Shown: positions 34,463-42,604 of the stretch, piece by piece | How the letters are laid out: each line of letters opens with the position of its first letter | Position numbering within the stretch: the first letter of the stretch is position 1 | From: JASMHC01 sp964453855 | GTDB lineage: Bacteria > Pseudomonadota > Alphaproteobacteria > Rhodobacterales > Rhodobacteraceae | DNA length: 64,000 nt | Direction of reading: 5' to 3' | Assembly (NCBI GenBank): GCA_964453855.1 | Contig: CAYVRN010000005.1 | Span: 6,653-70,652 of the forward strand | The notes under the pieces: model-generated | Seen by the model: only the letters and a program-made list of their open reading frames with translations | Databases searched by the model: none | Told to the model about the DNA's origin: nothing | Position numbers and translations under genes: made by a program

Positions 34463-35479
34463 TTAGCGGAACGGAGGCGAGTACAGCAGACCGCCATCAG
34501 ACCACTGAGCGTTATAGCCACGCTCTGCACCGATTGCGGTGTCTGGACCGATGTTCGCGTCGAAGATTTCACCGTAGTTACCACCTACAGCAATCGCGCG
34601 CTTCGCCCATTCTGCGTCAAGACCAAGCATTTCGCCCAGAGTACCTTCGGTACCCAACAGACGCTTGATTTCGGCGTTCTTGGTTTCGCCAGCGATCGTG
34701 TCGAGGTTCGCCGAGGTTACACCAATTTCTTCCGCAGTGATCAGAGCGTTCAGAGTCCAGCGGACTACGTCACCCCAGTCGTTGTCGCCGTGGCGGACAA
34801 GCGGACCAAGAGGCTCTTTCGAGACGATTTCAGGCAGAACGACGTGGTCGCCTGGGTTCTCGAATGCAGCGCGTGTTGCCAGCAGACCCGAACGGTCGGT
34901 GGTGTAAACGTCACAAGCACCTTCCAGATACAGAGGCTGTGCTTCCGCGTTAGTTTCGATTGGAACCGGCTCGTAGCTCATGCCGTTAGCTGCAAAGTAG
35001 TCAGCCAGGTTCAGCTCGGTTGTGGTACCGGTCTGGATACAAACAGTTGCGCCGTCGAGCTCTAGTGCCGAGGTTACGCCCAGATCAGCAGGAACCATGA
35101 AGCCCTGACCGTCGTAGTAGTTAACGCCGGTGAATTCGAACTTCAGGTCAACGTCGCGTGAGAAAGTCCAAGTGGTGTTACGCGCCAGCATGTCGATCTC
35201 GCCAGAAGCAAGAGCGGTGAAGCGGGTTTTACCAGTGGTTGGAACGAACTCAACCGCGTTGCCGTCGCCCAGAACAGCAGCTGCAACCGCGCGGCAAACC
35301 GCAACGTCAAAGCCCTGCCATTCGCCGTTTGCGTCTGGCGCGGCGAAGCCCACAAGACCGGTGGTCACACCACAGTTCAGAACGCCACGTGCTTTGACGT
35401 CATCCATGGTGCCCGCAGACGCCATGCCAGCGGCAAGACCAGCTACGGTAAGTGCGCCAAGAGTTAAGGATTTTTTCAT
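34463..35479 (-). CDS. bztA: amino acid ABC transporter substrate-binding protein BztA
   Basis: A 338-aa periplasmic binding protein with a Sec signal peptide (MKKSLTLGALTVAGLAAGMASA, cleavage about residue 22). The mature protein has RGVLNCGVTTGLVGFAAPD and the ligand-binding segments TTWTFSRD and CVQTGTTTE-like (CIQTGTTTEL), typical of the AapJ/BztA group for acidic amino acids and amides. An AGGAAGAGG-type ribosome-binding site precedes it. The 209-bp upstream region carries a TGACC-TTT-GGTCA palindrome. Confidence 0.94.
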   Translation of the reverse strand: MKKSLTLGALTVAGLAAGMASAGTMDDVKARGVLNCGVTTGLVGFAAPDANGEWQGFDVAVCRAVAAAVLGDGNAVEFVPTTGKTRFTALASGEIDMLARNTTWTFSRDVDLKFEFTGVNYYDGQGFMVPADLGVTSALELDGATVCIQTGTTTELNLADYFAANGMSYEPVPIETNAEAQPLYLEGACDVYTTDRSGLLATRAAFENPGDHVVLPEIVSKEPLGPLVRHGDNDWGDVVRWTLNALITAEEIGVTSANLDTIAGETKNAEIKRLLGTEGTLGEMLGLDAEWAKRAIAVGGNYGEIFDANIGPDTAIGAERGYNAQWSDGGLLYSPPFR

Positions 35480-35645
35480 ATTTACCTCTTCCTGATTGAC
35501 CGCCTTGAAGACAAGACGGCTTTAGACCCTGCTTAATGCATGGCCATTCGTTGGTTTTTCTGAGATCTCCCCTCTCAGTAGCGACTAGTTTGGTCGCAAT
35601 CGGAACCTAAGGTCAAGCCTTGAGTGTACCGTATCCCACCAAAGT

Positions 35646-35658
35646 TGACCTTTGGTCA
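35646..35658. promoter_or_regulatory. TGACC-TTT-GGTCA palindrome upstream of bztA
   Basis: A 5-3-5 perfect palindrome, overlapping a 7-bp hairpin ACCAAAG/CTTTGGT. It lies in the spacer between the ATP12 stop and bztA, about 165 bp upstream of the bztA start. It could be an operator or the end of the ATP12 transcript; both readings are tentative. Confidence 0.3.
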
Positions 35659-35688
35659 TTCAAATATTTACTCAGGAAAATTAAATTT

Positions 35689-36396
35689 TCAGCGACTTAG
35701 CTTATAAAAACGACTGGCATGTAAAAACTCGGCCAGCTTTTTACGGGCAATTTCAGTGGCTTCATCATCCTCGCCCCATTGCTCAATCTGCCACAGTTCG
35801 TCGATTCGCGACAGTTGCCACATCCGTTCAGGTGCATGCACACCGTCGATTGTGGCAAATCCTATGATCAATGACCCCGAAATTCCGACAAGATCGTGAA
35901 ATGCCGTCAGCTCAAAGGGGCTCATCGCCTTAACCCTTTGCCGTAGTTTCTCTAGAGCATCCGCCGCCTGGGGAGCGTGTAAAACTCCCACGCGTGTTTC
36001 TAGTCGGGAGCCCAGTGCGTTCGCGGCCCAATCCAACAGCGGATCCCATGCCTCGGCTTGGCGAGCAGCCAACTCGATCGGGCTGTTTGCCCGATAGCAC
36101 AGCAAATCTGCATCTCCGTAGTCCGCAACCATATCGGCGACCTCGGTAAACTGATGTGCCACCTTGTCTATTGCCGCATTTGCAGATCGGGTCACTGGCA
36201 TGGTCAAAGGTTGGATGGCTTCTTGCTGCGCGTCCCACTCGGTGGCAATCGCTTCGGCCATTCGCTGTGTCGGCACGACCAGCCCCGCTTTGGCGGGTGT
36301 TTTCACGGCCCGACCATCCAGAAGTACAGTGTACCCACCATCCGTTTCCGTCGCCTTCGCCTCTTTCCAAAAGCGTTTAGCTGCCCATCCGCTCAT
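35689..36396 (-). CDS. ATP12 family chaperone
   Basis: A 235-aa protein of the ATP12 family, the assembly factor for the alpha subunit of F1-ATPase known from mitochondria and widespread in alphaproteobacteria. Typical segments are RFWKEA near the N-terminus, VLLDGRAVKTPAKA, EWDAQQEAIQP, and DADLLCYRA. The ATG overlaps the upstream HAD gene stop (ATGA), fixing the start. It is the last gene of crcB-rluC-HAD-ATP12. Why it is cotranscribed with these is unclear. Confidence 0.88.
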   Translation of the reverse strand: MSGWAAKRFWKEAKATETDGGYTVLLDGRAVKTPAKAGLVVPTQRMAEAIATEWDAQQEAIQPLTMPVTRSANAAIDKVAHQFTEVADMVADYGDADLLCYRANSPIELAARQAEAWDPLLDWAANALGSRLETRVGVLHAPQAADALEKLRQRVKAMSPFELTAFHDLVGISGSLIIGFATIDGVHAPERMWQLSRIDELWQIEQWGEDDEATEIARKKLAEFLHASRFYKLSR

Positions 36397-37076
36397 AGTC
36401 CTGTTCCCCAAAGACCGTTCAAGTAATCCGGCAATTCATCCATTTGCCCAAGAATATGATCCGCAGACGTCAAACGGCTGCGGTCATGATAGCCCCAATC
36501 GACCCCCAATGCATGGAACCCAGCCGCTTTGGCCATATCCATGTCAAAGCTGGTATCGCCGATCATTACCGCATTCACTGCGTCCACGCCCGTTTCCCGC
36601 AAGGCTGTTTCGAGCATAGAGGGGTGCGGCTTCGACGGGTGGTCGTCCGCTGTCTGGTGAGTGATAAAATACGAGCCGATATTGTGGCTGGCATATGCGT
36701 GATCCAAGCCGCGTCGGGCCTTTCCAGTCGCAACGCCCATCAACAGAAAGTCCTCTTTGGCAAGCCTATCCAGAGTTTTTCGCACGCCTGCATAAAGAGG
36801 CGCGGCGCCTTCGCCACCCTTTTCGGCGCGCAAGGTGATGAAACACTGTTTGTAAAGCTCTGCCCCTTCGCGGACCTCTTTCGGAGAAAGATGCGGCACC
36901 AGCGTTGCCACAGCTTTTTCCAGTGACAATCCGACAATCGACAAAACCTGTTCCCGATCCAGCGGCGGCAAGCCCATCTGCGCAAAAGCCCTGCGCATCG
37001 CTTCGACAATAAAGTCCTGACTGTCGATCAGGGTCCCGTCCATGTCGAACATCACAAGCCGTAGCGTCTGGCTCAT
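36393..37076 (-). CDS. HAD-IA family hydrolase (phosphoglycolate phosphatase-like)
   Basis: A 227-aa haloacid dehalogenase-fold phosphatase. Motif I FDMDGTLIDS is at residues 9-18; GVATGKARRGLDH is the motif II region, KPHPSM carries the motif III lysine, and MIGDTSFDMDMAKAAG is motif IV. The pattern fits Gph-type phosphatases; the true substrate is not known. It overlaps rluC by one base (TGATG) and the ATP12 gene by four. Confidence 0.87.
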   Translation of the reverse strand: MSQTLRLVMFDMDGTLIDSQDFIVEAMRRAFAQMGLPPLDREQVLSIVGLSLEKAVATLVPHLSPKEVREGAELYKQCFITLRAEKGGEGAAPLYAGVRKTLDRLAKEDFLLMGVATGKARRGLDHAYASHNIGSYFITHQTADDHPSKPHPSMLETALRETGVDAVNAVMIGDTSFDMDMAKAAGFHALGVDWGYHDRSRLTSADHILGQMDELPDYLNGLWGTGL

Positions 37077-38122
37077 CAGTGCAGGTCCTCGAACGGATCG
37101 TCCGCGGCAAGGTCTTCAGTCCAACCCAGCGTTTCCCAGCTGCGCGCCATGTGTTCAGGCAAGGAGGCGGTGACAGTGAGAACATGCCCAGTCACCGGAT
37201 GCATGAATGTCATCGAACGGGCGTGCAGATGCAGTTTGCGGGAAATTTCTCCGCCGATCTGAGCCCCCCAACCGTCACCCATGTTTTCCTGACCAGAGCC
37301 ACCATATTTGCCATCACCGATAATCGGGTGGCCAATTTCAGCCATATGCGCGCGCAATTGGTGCGTCCGACCCGTGATCGGCTCAAGCGCCACCCAAGCG
37401 GCACGGCTAGCCACGCGATACAGCGTTGCGTAAAGCGTGTGCGCCCGTTTGGCACCAGGTGTTCTGGCGACCTCGGCGGGATGGATCGCCTGCATCTTTT
37501 CACCCTCGCCTTTGGCACCGTGACCGGGCGCTTTGACAAGACCGAAACGGATTTCACCAAGATACGGTTTGGGAACACCCGCGACCAATGCCCAATAAAT
37601 CTTACGGGTTTCCTTGTGGCGCATCGCGGCAGTCAGCCCCTGAGCTGCCTCGCGTGTACGGGCCAGCAGCAAAACGCCGGAAGTGTCTTTATCAAGGCGG
37701 TGGACCAAGCGTGGCTTGTCCTCATAATCACCCTGCAACGCTTCGCTTAGGCCATCTATATGGCGCGTCTGCTTGCTGCCACCCTGCGTCGGAAGGCCGG
37801 GGGGTTTGTTCAAGGCAATGATGTGATCATCCTGATAGATCACCAAGGAGCGCATCAACTTGGCGTCTGCCTGGCTGACCTTGGATGGTTCTGCAGTCCT
37901 TGGCGCAGAGCCGGGCTCGGGAAGTGGCGGGATGCGTACAGATTGCCCTGTGTTGATCCGAGTCGAGGCTTTCACCCGACCACCATCAACGCGTATCTCG
38001 CCCTTGCGGCACATCTTTTCGATCCGACCTTGCGGAACATGTGGGAACAACCGTTTCAGCCAGCGGTCTAGTCGCTGATCATTGTCGGCAGGTCCAACCG
38101 TGATTGTTTGAACGCGGCTCAT
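37076..38122 (-). CDS. rluC: RluC/RluD-type 23S rRNA pseudouridine synthase
   Basis: A 348-aa pseudouridine synthase. An N-terminal S4-like RNA-binding domain (RLDRWLKRLFPHVPQGRIEKMCRKGEIRVDG) precedes the RluA-family catalytic domain, whose HRLDKDTSGVLLLA contains the catalytic aspartate. GRTHQLRAHMAEIGHPIIGD is also diagnostic. RluC is the best guess over RluD because of the S4 domain and general pattern, but positions modified are not provable. It overlaps crcB by four bases and the HAD gene by one. Confidence 0.88.
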   Translation of the reverse strand: MSRVQTITVGPADNDQRLDRWLKRLFPHVPQGRIEKMCRKGEIRVDGGRVKASTRINTGQSVRIPPLPEPGSAPRTAEPSKVSQADAKLMRSLVIYQDDHIIALNKPPGLPTQGGSKQTRHIDGLSEALQGDYEDKPRLVHRLDKDTSGVLLLARTREAAQGLTAAMRHKETRKIYWALVAGVPKPYLGEIRFGLVKAPGHGAKGEGEKMQAIHPAEVARTPGAKRAHTLYATLYRVASRAAWVALEPITGRTHQLRAHMAEIGHPIIGDGKYGGSGQENMGDGWGAQIGGEISRKLHLHARSMTFMHPVTGHVLTVTASLPEHMARSWETLGWTEDLAADDPFEDLH

Positions 38123-38496
38123 GACAGGATACTCCTTGCGAGGGTCGCACCTATAAACAGAGCAGCAATAGATAGCCCGACCGAGACAGTTACATAAAGC
38201 GCTACGGCACCCATTTCACCACGCTCGTACAGTGTGACGGCATCCAACGAAAAGGCAGAAAAGGTGGTGAACCCGCCCAAAACGCCAGTCATCAGAAAAG
38301 GAGCAAAACGGTTACCGTTGATATGAGACAACAAAACAACGATGACCCCCATAAGGAACGACCCAAGGATATTGACCGTCAGCGTTCCCCAGGGAAACCC
38401 ATGACCCAGCAGCCGCACGGCTGCTATACCAGCCAGATAGCGAAGAGAGGCGCCAATCGCGCCGCCGAGAGCAACAGGGATAAGAGTTGAGGTCAT
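38119..38496 (-). CDS. crcB: fluoride efflux protein CrcB/FluC
   Basis: A 125-aa four-helix membrane protein, a dual-topology fluoride channel in the family model. Key segments: GGAIGASLRYL at the N-terminus, WGTLTVNILGSFLMG, and GGFTTFSAFSLD, containing the phenylalanine/threonine track. It is the first gene of the four-gene operon. No fluoride riboswitch pattern was recognised upstream; instead there is a tripartite hairpin repeat. Confidence 0.93.
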   Translation of the reverse strand: MTSTLIPVALGGAIGASLRYLAGIAAVRLLGHGFPWGTLTVNILGSFLMGVIVVLLSHINGNRFAPFLMTGVLGGFTTFSAFSLDAVTLYERGEMGAVALYVTVSVGLSIAALFIGATLARSILS

Positions 38497-38541
38497 GGCG
38501 CGTCTCTCTCAGCGACGGCGCGGCTTGTCAAGAGACAGGCA

Positions 38542-38603
38542 ACGGGGGGCGCTGCCCCCGTCACCTTCGGTGACTCCCCCGGAGTATTTTGGGAAAGATG
38601 AAA
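38542..38603 (+). repeat. dispersed intergenic repeat, copy B with hairpin array
   Basis: Three consecutive hairpins (ACGGGGG/CCCCCGT, TCACC/GGTGA, CTCC/GGAG) lead into the core GAGTATTTTGGG-AAAGATGAAA. It fills the gap between crcB and the dehydrogenase stop. The core differs from the copy near 59.5 kb at one of 22 positions. It may act as a terminator for the minus-strand dehydrogenase gene. Confidence 0.6.
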
Positions 38604-39554
38604 TTATGAGCGGCCCGGCGGGACCACTTCGTATCCGGGCTCTTCCGGCTCGTCGTCGACCAGTTCGGCAGGGAAGCCTGGCGCAAGGATTTCAAGCCCT
38701 GTTGCTTCTTCCAGACGACGGATGATGTCGTCCGACTGTGCACGTTCGCCATAGCGGGCGATGCCGTCATTGAAGATATCGATGATGACTGGGCTAAGCT
38801 CCAGCGGCACGTTGTTGCGGTCGGCAATGGTTTGGAAAAGACCAATGTCTTTTTTCACAAGATCCATGGTGAAGTCGACGCAACGTGAGCCGTTTAGAAT
38901 GACCTGACTTTCGGTTTCGTGAACAAACGACGTGCCAGAGCTGATTTTCATCGCCTCATACGTGGTGGCCAGATCAAGACCAGCAGCTTTCATTGTGACC
39001 AGCGCCTCGCAGCAGCTGAGCAGGTTGATGGTTGCCAGATAGTTTGTCATCACCTTGAGGGTCGAGGCCGAGCCTAACTCGCCGGTGTGAAGAACGCGGC
39101 GACCCATTACTGTTAGGAATGGCAGCATGCGCTCGAATGTGGGGCGATCACAACCAGCAAAGATCGAGATGTTTCCCGTATCCGCACGGTGACAGCCACC
39201 AGAAACAGGGCAATCCACCGCTGCACCACCACGTTCGATGACCATATTGCCAATACGGGTCACCTCAGCAGCGTCGGTCGTCGACATTTCCATCCAGATT
39301 TTGCCTTCAGTCACTTCCGGCAGCATTTCTTGCATCACCGCATCCGAGGCGGCAGGGGACGGCAGGCAAGTGATGACCGCATCGCAGTCGCGCATCAATT
39401 GGGCAGGGTTTTCTGCTGCCTTCGCGCCCCGTCCAACGAAACCGTCCACCAGATCGTGGTTCAAATCATGAACCGTAAGGTCGATGCCATTGCGCAGAAG
39501 TGAGCCCGAGAGTTTGCCGCCCACATTGCCGAGGCCAATAAATCCGACTTTCAT
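38604..39554 (-). CDS. NAD(P)-dependent beta-hydroxyacid dehydrogenase
   Basis: A roughly 316-aa member of the 3-hydroxyisobutyrate/6-phosphogluconate dehydrogenase family. The Rossmann start MKVGFIGLGNVGGKL is at the N-terminus, DCPVSGG is the substrate-binding motif, and the catalytic lysine lies in LKVMTNYLATINL (the usual GxxxKxxxN is partly changed to STLKVMTNY). The start was placed where AGGG sits nine bases upstream; two further in-frame ATGs exist. The substrate is unknown; no pathway genes are adjacent. Confidence 0.83.
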   Translation of the reverse strand: MKVGFIGLGNVGGKLSGSLLRNGIDLTVHDLNHDLVDGFVGRGAKAAENPAQLMRDCDAVITCLPSPAASDAVMQEMLPEVTEGKIWMEMSTTDAAEVTRIGNMVIERGGAAVDCPVSGGCHRADTGNISIFAGCDRPTFERMLPFLTVMGRRVLHTGELGSASTLKVMTNYLATINLLSCCEALVTMKAAGLDLATTYEAMKISSGTSFVHETESQVILNGSRCVDFTMDLVKKDIGLFQTIADRNNVPLELSPVIIDIFNDGIARYGERAQSDDIIRRLEEATGLEILAPGFPAELVDDEPEEPGYEVVPPGRS

Positions 39555-39701
39555 ATTAGACATCCCTGTTGCTTTGTTTCGTCCGACCAAAAGCGCGTTG
39601 AAACGAAAGAGCAAGCCTGTTTCCGACATATTGTCGTGTTTCACTGCTGGCAGGCTGCTTTTGGAAACACGGCACGGGCACTCCGTTCCGGAAAGGACAG
39701 A

Positions 39702-39836
39702 ATGAACGCCGACTTCGTTGTCAAAGTAGATTATTTTTTCTTTGAAGAAATTGCCTTCGTCGATGCGGAAAAAAATATTTCAGGCGTTTCACTTGACGAT
39801 CTTCGACTCAGGGCTGCTGCTATTATTCTATCGTAA
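39702..39836 (+). CDS. 44-aa ORF in AT-rich region
   Basis: A short frame (MNADFVVKVDYFFFEEIAF start, RLRAAAIILS end) with AAGGAC before the ATG. It lies in the AT-rich stretch before the scaffold gap. No homologue is recognised, and it could be the remnant of a longer gene or chance. The rest of 39555-40263 has no supportable gene. Confidence 0.25.
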   Translation: MNADFVVKVDYFFFEEIAFVDAEKNISGVSLDDLRLRAAAIILS

Positions 39837-39842
39837 TATTTA

Positions 39843-39897
39843 TTATTTTGAAAGATTATCCGTTTTTACAATAAAATTATATGGTCAAAAGTATAAA
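39843..39897 (+). repeat. 55-bp direct repeat flanking scaffold gap, left copy
   Basis: Identical over 55 bp to 39998-40052. It ends exactly where the N run begins. AT-rich (starts TTATTTTGAAAG, ends AAAAGTATAAA). Probably the overlapping end of two contigs rather than a biological repeat. Confidence 0.9.
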
Positions 39898-39997
39898 NNN
39901 NNNNNNNNNNNNNNNNNNNNNNNNNNNNNNNNNNNNNNNNNNNNNNNNNNNNNNNNNNNNNNNNNNNNNNNNNNNNNNNNNNNNNNNNNNNNNNNNN
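39898..39997. other. 100-N scaffold gap
   Basis: Exactly 100 undetermined bases, a conventional placeholder for unknown size. The flanking 55-bp sequences are identical, so the true sequence may contain no gap at all. Confidence 0.99.
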
Positions 39998-40052
39998 TTA
40001 TTTTGAAAGATTATCCGTTTTTACAATAAAATTATATGGTCAAAAGTATAAA
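39998..40052 (+). repeat. 55-bp direct repeat flanking scaffold gap, right copy
   Basis: Second identical copy, starting at the first base after the N run. Collapsing the two copies gives continuous sequence into TCGGCACAACGG. Confidence 0.9.
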
Positions 40053-40263
40053 TCGGCACAACGGAAGAACTACATCCTTCGGGAAAATTCTAGCAGTTTA
40101 GTATAGGTCAGGTTTTTCATACGTATGGTTTTTAGAATATTATCTTAACGACAATATTTGGCGTGCGCATCTACACTCACGAACCGGGTGACGCTTACGT
40201 CCACGTCAATATGTGAAACCACTCTTGGACACGGCGGCACCCCCTAATTCTACGGGTGTTTAC

Positions 40264-40611
40264 ATGTTTAAAGTCTTTTCGAAAGCTCTCACCAAAGCCG
40301 CCGCACACACCATGTGCCTGTCGGCTTGTGCGTTTGGGTGGTTGAAAGCGTCAAAGCGGATCAATCGTGGCGTTGTTGGGTTCCACCTTCCCTATGATCC
40401 CAAGACAAACGAAACCACAATGGGCATGCAACTTGTAGCGCGCAACTTCATGTTCGAACGCGGTTACCTGATGCTTTGGAACGAACTGGCAGAAACCACC
40501 CCGTCAGACTTCGTTTTCATGAAGGCGGATTCAACCTGGAGCGGTAACTGGCGTGAAGCTCGTGGTAACCTAAAAGTGACTTCGGATCCGCGCAGCCTGA
40601 AGCGTTGCTGA
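40264..40611 (+). CDS. uncharacterised protein, possibly C-terminal half of a ClpP-like protein
   Basis: A 115-aa frame (from MFKVFSKALTKAAAH). The segment MCLSACAFGWLKASKR followed by GVVGFHLPYDP resembles the serine loop and downstream strand of ClpP-class periplasmic proteins (COG3904-like), where SACA precedes a G-rich helix. The usual N-terminal half is absent, so this may be a truncated gene; sequence upstream is AT-rich and interrupted by stops. A GTG 51 bp earlier could extend it slightly. The similarity is tentative. Confidence 0.4.
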   Translation: MFKVFSKALTKAAAHTMCLSACAFGWLKASKRINRGVVGFHLPYDPKTNETTMGMQLVARNFMFERGYLMLWNELAETTPSDFVFMKADSTWSGNWREARGNLKVTSDPRSLKRC

Positions 40612-40675
40612 ACTCGGGCTAATTCGTTAATTTTAGGTGAAAATAGGTATCATTCGGGGCGTATTTAACTATCAT

Positions 40676-40689
40676 TTGAAGGCCTTCAA
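40676..40689. promoter_or_regulatory. 14-bp perfect palindrome
   Basis: TTGAAGG-CCTTCAA lies 100 bp upstream of the secreted-protein gene at 40.8 kb. A dyad of this kind could bind a dimeric regulator; no regulator is implied by neighbours. Confidence 0.3.
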
Positions 40690-40788
40690 GGACTTGATCA
40701 GCCGCCCAAAAGAATGTATTCACTAGACCGGAAACCATAATTGGATGGGGGCCGTCGCGTGAGTATGAACACACATTTGGAGTTAGTG

Positions 40789-41403
40789 ATGAACAAATTC
40801 GTAATTTCGGCTACCGTTGCAGCCACAACATTTTTCTCAGCCCCTGTGTTTGCGCAGTCGGCAACAAACATTGACGCAATGATTGCAGAAATCGCCCTTC
40901 AGTGCGAAGCGACAGTTTCCTTGGCTACCTGTGATCAACTGCTTGAGCAGCGCATTAATCAGCTGATGGCTGATGGTGTATTGGACGACAACGCTCGCGC
41001 CGGTGCAATTGCACGCTTGGTCGAAAGCGCAACGTCGGCTCTGAACCGCAGCTCTGGCCCAAACAATCAGATCGCAGTTGAGATTGCTCAGATTGTCGAA
41101 AAAGCAACAACTCAGCTTAACGTGATCAAGACTCGGACACCCTCAGCCGCGGCAGCTGTGAACTCGGCTGTATCGCGTACAACTGTTGCCGTTCTGACGG
41201 TTGTTCAGGAAAATAACCTGACGTCGAACAACGGCGCAACAAATCAGGTTGTGAACGCACTGAACCAACTGGCGTCGACATCGACTGACAGCAACCAACA
41301 AAGTGCTGTAACACAGATTGCTGCAACACTAGGTGCAGGTGGTAGTATTGTTGACGTGATTGAAGAAATCGAGGTTGTGAACTCTTACGCAAGTCCGGCA
41401 TAA
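40789..41403 (+). CDS. secreted uncharacterised protein
   Basis: A 204-aa protein with a Sec signal peptide (MNKFVISATVAATTFFSAPVFA, cleavage about residue 22-23). The mature part is rich in Ala, Asn, Gln, Ser and Thr, contains one pair of cysteines (CEATVSLATC), and is predicted mostly helical. No domain is recognised. GGAG lies before the chosen ATG, which is preferred over a frame-open start 48 bp earlier. It has its own terminator, so it is probably a monocistronic envelope protein. Confidence 0.65.
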   Translation: MNKFVISATVAATTFFSAPVFAQSATNIDAMIAEIALQCEATVSLATCDQLLEQRINQLMADGVLDDNARAGAIARLVESATSALNRSSGPNNQIAVEIAQIVEKATTQLNVIKTRTPSAAAAVNSAVSRTTVAVLTVVQENNLTSNNGATNQVVNALNQLASTSTDSNQQSAVTQIAATLGAGGSIVDVIEEIEVVNSYASPA

Positions 41404-41427
41404 GACGGACCACCATCTCCAATTCAG

Positions 41428-41457
41428 AAAGGCCGAAGATTTCTCTTCGGCCTTTTC
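41428..41457. terminator. rho-independent terminator after secreted-protein gene
   Basis: AAAGGCCGAAG and CTTCGGCCTTT form an 11-bp stem with a 6-nt loop, followed by TCT on the plus strand. The A-run on the other side lets it serve convergent trxB too. Confidence 0.85.
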
Positions 41458-41481
41458 TATTTTCATGCTTTGCGGGGACGC

Positions 41482-42423
41482 TTAATCCTGTTCGGCCAGC
41501 CAACGCTCGGCGTCCAGCGCGGCCATACAGCCCATACCAGCACTTGTAACAGCCTGACGGTATTTGTGATCGGTTAAGTCGCCTGCGGCGAAGATACCGG
41601 GGATCGACGTTTCGGTGCTTCCTGGCTTGACGGTGACATAACCACCCGAATGCATTTCCAACACGTCTTTCACCAGCTCGTTTGCAGGCGCATGGCCGAT
41701 AGCAACGAAAACGCCCTTGCACGGGATTTCGGTAATCTCGCCGGTTTTTACATTTCGCGCACGAACGGCAGTGACGCCTTTTGGATTATCTTCGCCCACA
41801 ACCTCGGCCAGCTCGTGGAACCAAAGGGGTTCGATCTTTTCGTTCTTGAACAGACGGTCCTGTAGGATCTTTTCAGACCGCAATTCATCGCGGCGGTGGA
41901 TCAGAGTGACCTTGCTGGCGAAGTTGGTCAGGAAAAGAGCCTCTTCCACAGCGGTATTGCCGCCGCCGATCACTACGATTTCCTGCCCACGGTAGAAGAA
42001 CCCGTCACAGGTCGCACAGGCCGAGACGCCGAAGCCCTTGAACGCTTCTTCCGAGTCTAGGCCCAGCCATTTGGCGCGCGCACCTGTAGCCAGAATAACG
42101 GCATCTGCCGTGTAAACGGTGCCGCTGTCGCTTTGCGCAACAAACGGGCACTGCGTTGTGTCAAGGCTGGTGATGATGTCGGTAATGATCTCGCATCCCA
42201 TAGCGCGGGCATGCGCTTCCATGTTTACCATAAGCTCGGGACCCTGAATTTCAGTGTGCCCCGGCCAGTTCTCGACCTCTGTTGTAGTGGTTAGCTGACC
42301 ACCGGGCTCCATCCCCTGAACTAGGATCGGCTCAAGCATTGCACGGCTTGCGTAAACGCCCGCAGTATATCCGGCAGGGCCTGATCCGATTATCAGCACT
42401 TTCGTATGTTTTGTTTCGCCCAT
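41482..42423 (-). CDS. trxB: thioredoxin reductase
   Basis: A 313-aa FAD/NADPH flavoprotein that reduces thioredoxin. The FAD motif GSGPAGYTAG is at residues 13-22, the redox-active CATC at 136-139, and the NADPH motif GGGNTAVEEA follows. The C-terminal FAD motif FAAGDLTDHKYRQAVT is also present. AAGGGG precedes the ATG; an upstream in-frame extension is rejected. It is divergent from an Lrp-family gene, the same arrangement as trxB/lrp in Escherichia coli. Confidence 0.96.
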   Translation of the reverse strand: MGETKHTKVLIIGSGPAGYTAGVYASRAMLEPILVQGMEPGGQLTTTTEVENWPGHTEIQGPELMVNMEAHARAMGCEIITDIITSLDTTQCPFVAQSDSGTVYTADAVILATGARAKWLGLDSEEAFKGFGVSACATCDGFFYRGQEIVVIGGGNTAVEEALFLTNFASKVTLIHRRDELRSEKILQDRLFKNEKIEPLWFHELAEVVGEDNPKGVTAVRARNVKTGEITEIPCKGVFVAIGHAPANELVKDVLEMHSGGYVTVKPGSTETSIPGIFAAGDLTDHKYRQAVTSAGMGCMAALDAERWLAEQD

Positions 42424-42534
42424 AATGCGCCCCTTTATAAAATCGTTCCTCCGATATAGTCTCGCAAACACAAAGGGGAAAGCCCCCTGCATGCGGCGAA
42501 AAGGGCTGGCATCTGCGGAAGCGATGAAGTAAGG

Positions 42535-42571
42535 ATATTGCGTCTATACGCAATATAATTGCGTTTTGCGC
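42535..42571. promoter_or_regulatory. multi-half-site operator between trxB and Lrp-type gene
   Basis: Nine-bp perfect arms ATATTGCGT and ACGCAATAT are separated by CTAT, then two more half sites, TTGCGT and TTGCGC, follow at close spacing. A second dyad, GCAAT-ATA-ATTGC, overlaps. This array suits cooperative binding by an Lrp/AsnC octamer and lies 34-70 bp upstream of that gene's start. Confidence 0.6.
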
Positions 42572-42604
42572 GCGATTTAGAAATCAAAAGAAAACGGATA
42601 CCCG

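Noticed and set aside
38497..38603. Fluoride riboswitch upstream of crcB
   Set aside because: Looked for the conserved fluoride-aptamer pattern; only the hairpin repeat is present.
40150..40216. Coding-like piece reading GVRIYTHEPGDAYVHV
   Set aside because: Slightly like DUF4160 proteins, but it is under 25 codons between stops and has no start codon.
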